The position numbers and the translations under genes are program-made. Below are positions 61,319 to 64,000 of a stretch of DNA of 64,000 nt, in pieces (position 1 is the stretch's first letter; the number at the start of each line of letters is the position of its first letter). The stretch spans positions 4,914 to 68,913 of the forward strand of contig NZ_KB905343.1 in assembly GCF_000378765.1 (NCBI RefSeq), given 5' to 3'. Origin of the DNA: Psychroflexus tropicus DSM 15496. GTDB lineage: Bacteria; Bacteroidota; Bacteroidia; Flavobacteriales; Flavobacteriaceae. The notes under the pieces were generated by a model. It worked only from the letters and a program-made list of their open reading frames with translations. It made no database searches and was not told where the DNA came from.

Positions 61319-62662
61319 ATGCCTATAGATGTCAAAATTAAAAAGGGTTTAAAGCTCAACTTGAAAGGTGAGCCTGAAAATTCAATCGAGCAAGCTCAAA
61401 AATCAAAGACTGTTGCTTTAAGACCATCAAATTTTCATTCTCTGGTGCCAAAAATGGTCATCAAAGAAGGGGCGAAAATAAAGGCTGGAGAAGAGGTTTT
61501 CTTTTCAAAGTATTCTGATAAGACCAGAGTAGTTTCTCCAGTAAGTGGAACATTAAAAGAAATTAAAAGAGGTGCCAAAAGAAAAATACTCGAGGTTGTC
61601 ATTGAAGCAGATACTGAAATAGAGTACAAAGATTTTGGAACTATGGATCCGTTGAAGTCTGATTCTTCTGAGGTAAAACATAGGATATTTTCTACCGGAT
61701 TAGGTGTTTTCTTAAACCAAAGACCATATAGTATTCCTGCTAATGCGGAGGACACTCCAAAAGCTATTTATATTTCAGCTTATAACACAGCGCCATTAAC
61801 AGCTTCGTTTGAGGTCGTTTTGAAAGACAAAATTGAATTTTTTCAAAATGGAATCAATGCTTTAACCAAGCTTACAGGAGGGAAAGTATACTTGGGTGTT
61901 GATAAACAGGCAGCAAGCTTTTTAAAAGATATCGATAATGTAGAGGTCTTAAATATCTCTGGTCCTCACCCTGCTGGTAATGTAGGAACTTTGATACATG
62001 AGACTGAGCCTCTCAACCGAGGTGAAAAAGTCTGGACAATTAATCCAGAAGATGTGGCCATTATAGGTGAACAATTCAAAACTGGAAAGTACAATGCTGA
62101 GCGAACGGTTGCAATTACTGGTACTGCAGCAAAGCATAAAAAATATTTCAAAACAATTATTGGGTCGGAAGTGTCTTCTATTCTGAAAGATTATGAAGAC
62201 AATTCAAGAATAATCAGTGGAGATGTATTAACTGGTGAGAAGGTTGAAGGTGATGGTTATCTGAATTTTTTCTCAAATACTCTAACAGTGATTCCAGAAG
62301 GAGATAAGCACAGAATGTTCGGTTGGCTTCCATTTAAAGATAACGACATTCATTCTGCCTCAAAGACGTCTTTGGCATGGTTATTTCCTAATAAGAAGTA
62401 TGAAGTTAATACCAACTTAAACGGTGAGGAAAGAGCTCTTGTGGTAACTGGTGAGATGGAAGAGGTAATGCCTTTGGATATTCTACCAATGCAACTTATT
62501 AAAGCCTGCATGGCGGGTGATATTGAAAAAATGGAAAATCTTGGAATTTATGAAGTTGCTCCAGAAGATTTTGCTCTTGTAGATTACACGAATACGTCTA
62601 AAATTGAAGCGCAGGAAATTATACGCAACGGTTTAGATATTATGATAACTGAAGTAGGATAA
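61319..62662 (+). CDS. nqrA: Na+-translocating NADH:quinone reductase subunit A
   Basis: Quinone-side peripheral subunit of the sodium pump. 447 aa from the ATG at 61319 (MPIDVKIKKGLKLNLKGEP), the usual N-terminus; an alternative start at 61292 would lie in the -7 box. An N-terminal biotinyl-lipoyl-like barrel (VVSPVSGTLKEIKRG) and an SLBB-like region are visible. It is the first gene of nqrABC. Confidence 0.96.
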   Translation: MPIDVKIKKGLKLNLKGEPENSIEQAQKSKTVALRPSNFHSLVPKMVIKEGAKIKAGEEVFFSKYSDKTRVVSPVSGTLKEIKRGAKRKILEVVIEADTEIEYKDFGTMDPLKSDSSEVKHRIFSTGLGVFLNQRPYSIPANAEDTPKAIYISAYNTAPLTASFEVVLKDKIEFFQNGINALTKLTGGKVYLGVDKQAASFLKDIDNVEVLNISGPHPAGNVGTLIHETEPLNRGEKVWTINPEDVAIIGEQFKTGKYNAERTVAITGTAAKHKKYFKTIIGSEVSSILKDYEDNSRIISGDVLTGEKVEGDGYLNFFSNTLTVIPEGDKHRMFGWLPFKDNDIHSASKTSLAWLFPNKKYEVNTNLNGEERALVVTGEMEEVMPLDILPMQLIKACMAGDIEKMENLGIYEVAPEDFALVDYTNTSKIEAQEIIRNGLDIMITEVG

Positions 62663-62676
62663 ATTTATATAACACT

Positions 62677-63849
62677 ATGAATTGGATTAGACAGAAAATT
62701 GATCAAATTAAGGAACCTTTTGAGCCTGGCAATAAGCTTGAAAAGTATCGCCCGGCAATAAATGCCTTAGATACGTTTTTGTTTGTGCCTGATCACACAA
62801 CAAAAAAGGGTTCACACATTCGGGATGCAGTAGACCTGAAGAGGACGATGATTACAGTGGTCTTGGCTTTAGTTCCTGCCTTATTGTTTGGAATGTGGAA
62901 TACAGGATATCAGCATTATACACAATTAGGTGAGAATCCAGCTATTTTAGATGCTTTTTTACATGGAGCTTATAAAATCGTACCAATGATTGTAGTTTCA
63001 TATGCTGTAGGACTTGGTTTAGAGTTTGCTTTTGCAATAATGAGAGGTCATGAGGTGAATGAAGGTTACTTGGTAACAGGTTTATTAATACCAATGATTA
63101 TGCCTGTGGATATTCCTTTATGGATGGTAGCTCTATCTGTGATCTTTGCCGTTCTTATTGGTAAAGAAGCATTTGGAGGTACTGGAATGAATATTCTAAA
63201 CCCAGCCTTAACGGCAAGAGCATTTGCCTATTTTGCATATCCAACTTATATGTCGGGAAACAAAGTTTGGGTAAGTGAAGCTTCTAACATAGATACAATT
63301 TCAGGAGAAACTATATTAGGTTCTGTTGCTGCAAATAAAGAAGTTACTTACACAGCTGCAGAAATGTTCACTGGTGTTATTCCTGGTTCTATTGCGGAGA
63401 CCTCTGTTATTTGTATAATAGCCGGAGCCTTGCTTTTAGTACTTACAAAAGTAGCAGACTGGAGAATTATTCTCAGTGGAGTATTAGGTGCAGCAGCTAT
63501 GGGCTTATTATTAAATGCTTTACCTTCTTTTGGTATAGAAGGTAATGGAATGACCAATTTTGCTTGGTATAATCACCTAATCGTAGGTGGGTTTGCATTT
63601 GGTATTGTCTTCATGGCAACCGATCCTGTGAGCGCAGCCCAAACTATGAAAGGGAAATGGATTTACGGAGCGCTTATCGGTTTAATTGCAATCTTAATTA
63701 GAACGTTAAACCCAGCATATCCTGAAGGAATTATGTTAGCCATTCTTCTTTTAAATGTTTTTGCGCCTACCATAGATCATTATGTGATCCAGGGAAATAT
63801 AAAAAGAAGACAAAAACGTTTATCAGCCAAAACAGTCAAAACAGCTTAA
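62677..63849 (+). CDS. nqrB: Na+-translocating NADH:quinone reductase subunit B
   Basis: 390 aa integral membrane subunit, with about ten hydrophobic helices. Family motifs FGGTGMNILNPALTARAFAYFAYP and FGIVFMATDPVSAAQTMKG are present. NqrB binds FMN and riboflavin and forms the ion path. The nqrC start overlaps or abuts its stop (TAATGATG). Confidence 0.96.
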   Translation: MNWIRQKIDQIKEPFEPGNKLEKYRPAINALDTFLFVPDHTTKKGSHIRDAVDLKRTMITVVLALVPALLFGMWNTGYQHYTQLGENPAILDAFLHGAYKIVPMIVVSYAVGLGLEFAFAIMRGHEVNEGYLVTGLLIPMIMPVDIPLWMVALSVIFAVLIGKEAFGGTGMNILNPALTARAFAYFAYPTYMSGNKVWVSEASNIDTISGETILGSVAANKEVTYTAAEMFTGVIPGSIAETSVICIIAGALLLVLTKVADWRIILSGVLGAAAMGLLLNALPSFGIEGNGMTNFAWYNHLIVGGFAFGIVFMATDPVSAAQTMKGKWIYGALIGLIAILIRTLNPAYPEGIMLAILLLNVFAPTIDHYVIQGNIKRRQKRLSAKTVKTA

Positions 63850-63851
63850 TG

Positions 63852-64000
63852 ATGGATAGAAACAGTAATGCTTACACATTTATTTTTGCAATAGCTATGG
63901 TTATTGTAGTTGCAGTTACCTTATCTTTTACTGCAACAAGTTTAAACCCATTGCAAAAAGAAAATGTGCGTAAAGAAAAAATGCAAAACATCTTATCTAC
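63852..64000 (+). CDS. nqrC: Na+-translocating NADH:quinone reductase subunit C (partial, N-terminus)
   Basis: The window ends after about 50 codons. The visible part, MDRNSNAYTFIFAIAMVIVV followed by AVTLSFTATSLNPLQ and a basic stretch, is the N-terminal helix and start of the periplasmic FMN domain of NqrC. Two adjacent ATGs (63849, 63852) are possible starts. The covalent-FMN Thr lies beyond the window. Confidence 0.92.
   Translation, partial: MDRNSNAYTFIFAIAMVIVVAVTLSFTATSLNPLQKENVRKEKMQNILS

Noticed and set aside
1-64000. CRISPR arrays, prophage or transposase genes
   Set aside because: No regularly spaced identical repeats, phage structural genes or transposase motifs were found on reading through.

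Overview
The window comes from a low-GC member of the Bacteroidota, most likely a marine-type Flavobacteriaceae. The evidence is the repeated TAnnTTTG -7 promoter box, a type IX secretion (T9SS) cargo protein with a C-terminal sorting domain, a T9SS plug-type protein (DUF5103), a Na+-translocating NADH:quinone reductase (nqr) locus, GSCFA and DUF2723 proteins, a fused E1 alpha/beta dehydrogenase, and flavobacterial-style housekeeping genes. I cannot name a genus.

Layout. 0.2-6 kb: lysS, converging on a polysaccharide deacetylase and a large DUF2723 membrane protein. 6.1-6.2 kb: tRNA-Gln with a textbook promoter and terminator. 6.7-11.3 kb: rimP-nusA-infB on the minus strand, with a terminator-like hairpin in the leader. 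11.4-17.5 kb: two universal stress proteins around a two-component system whose kinase PAS domain resembles the FixL haem pocket and whose regulator is a receiver-CRP/FNR fusion, in one minus-strand run with a small outer-membrane protein. 17.5-24.5 kb: era, der, a SIMPL protein, and an M23 peptidase-MerR-LemA-TPM-TPM operon. 24.7-28.8 kb: alaS, GSCFA, tetR. 28.8-33.7 kb: a T9SS cargo protein, a phosphoglycosyl transferase with an aminotransferase, and a nitroreductase.

33.7-52.2 kb is a nearly complete aerobic phenylacetate (paa) catabolic cluster in the order paaE-A-B-C-D-G-H-I-J-Z, then an enoyl-CoA hydratase, a PaaY-like protein and E2 and E1 of a 2-oxoacid dehydrogenase. PaaABCDE epoxidises phenylacetyl-CoA, PaaG isomerises it, PaaZ opens the ring, and hydratase, PaaH and PaaJ carry out beta-oxidation to acetyl-CoA and succinyl-CoA. 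No paaK ligase is in the window. The first gene is preceded by a perfect 20-bp palindrome overlapping a -7 box, a plausible TetR operator.

The most unusual feature is that the gaps of this cluster are filled with small accessory genes: three four-helix-bundle (23S rRNA intervening-sequence-protein-like) genes, a GIY-YIG gene, a GxxExxY gene and a mazEF-type toxin-antitoxin pair. Each four-helix-bundle gene, and the GxxExxY gene, lies between its own imperfect inverted repeat, often made of 6-8-nt periodic units. Two of the four-helix-bundle genes have premature stops, and one also has a degraded tandem duplication. They look like intervening-sequence-like cassettes living between the cistrons of an operon.

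52.4-64 kb: sterol-desaturase family protein, ferredoxin-reductase-like protein, MscS channel, aspartate aminotransferase and fatty-acid desaturase, rsmG, pruA, the T9SS plug-type protein, and nqrA-nqrB-nqrC (nqrC cut by the window end). No CRISPR array, rRNA operon, prophage or insertion-sequence transposase was seen.
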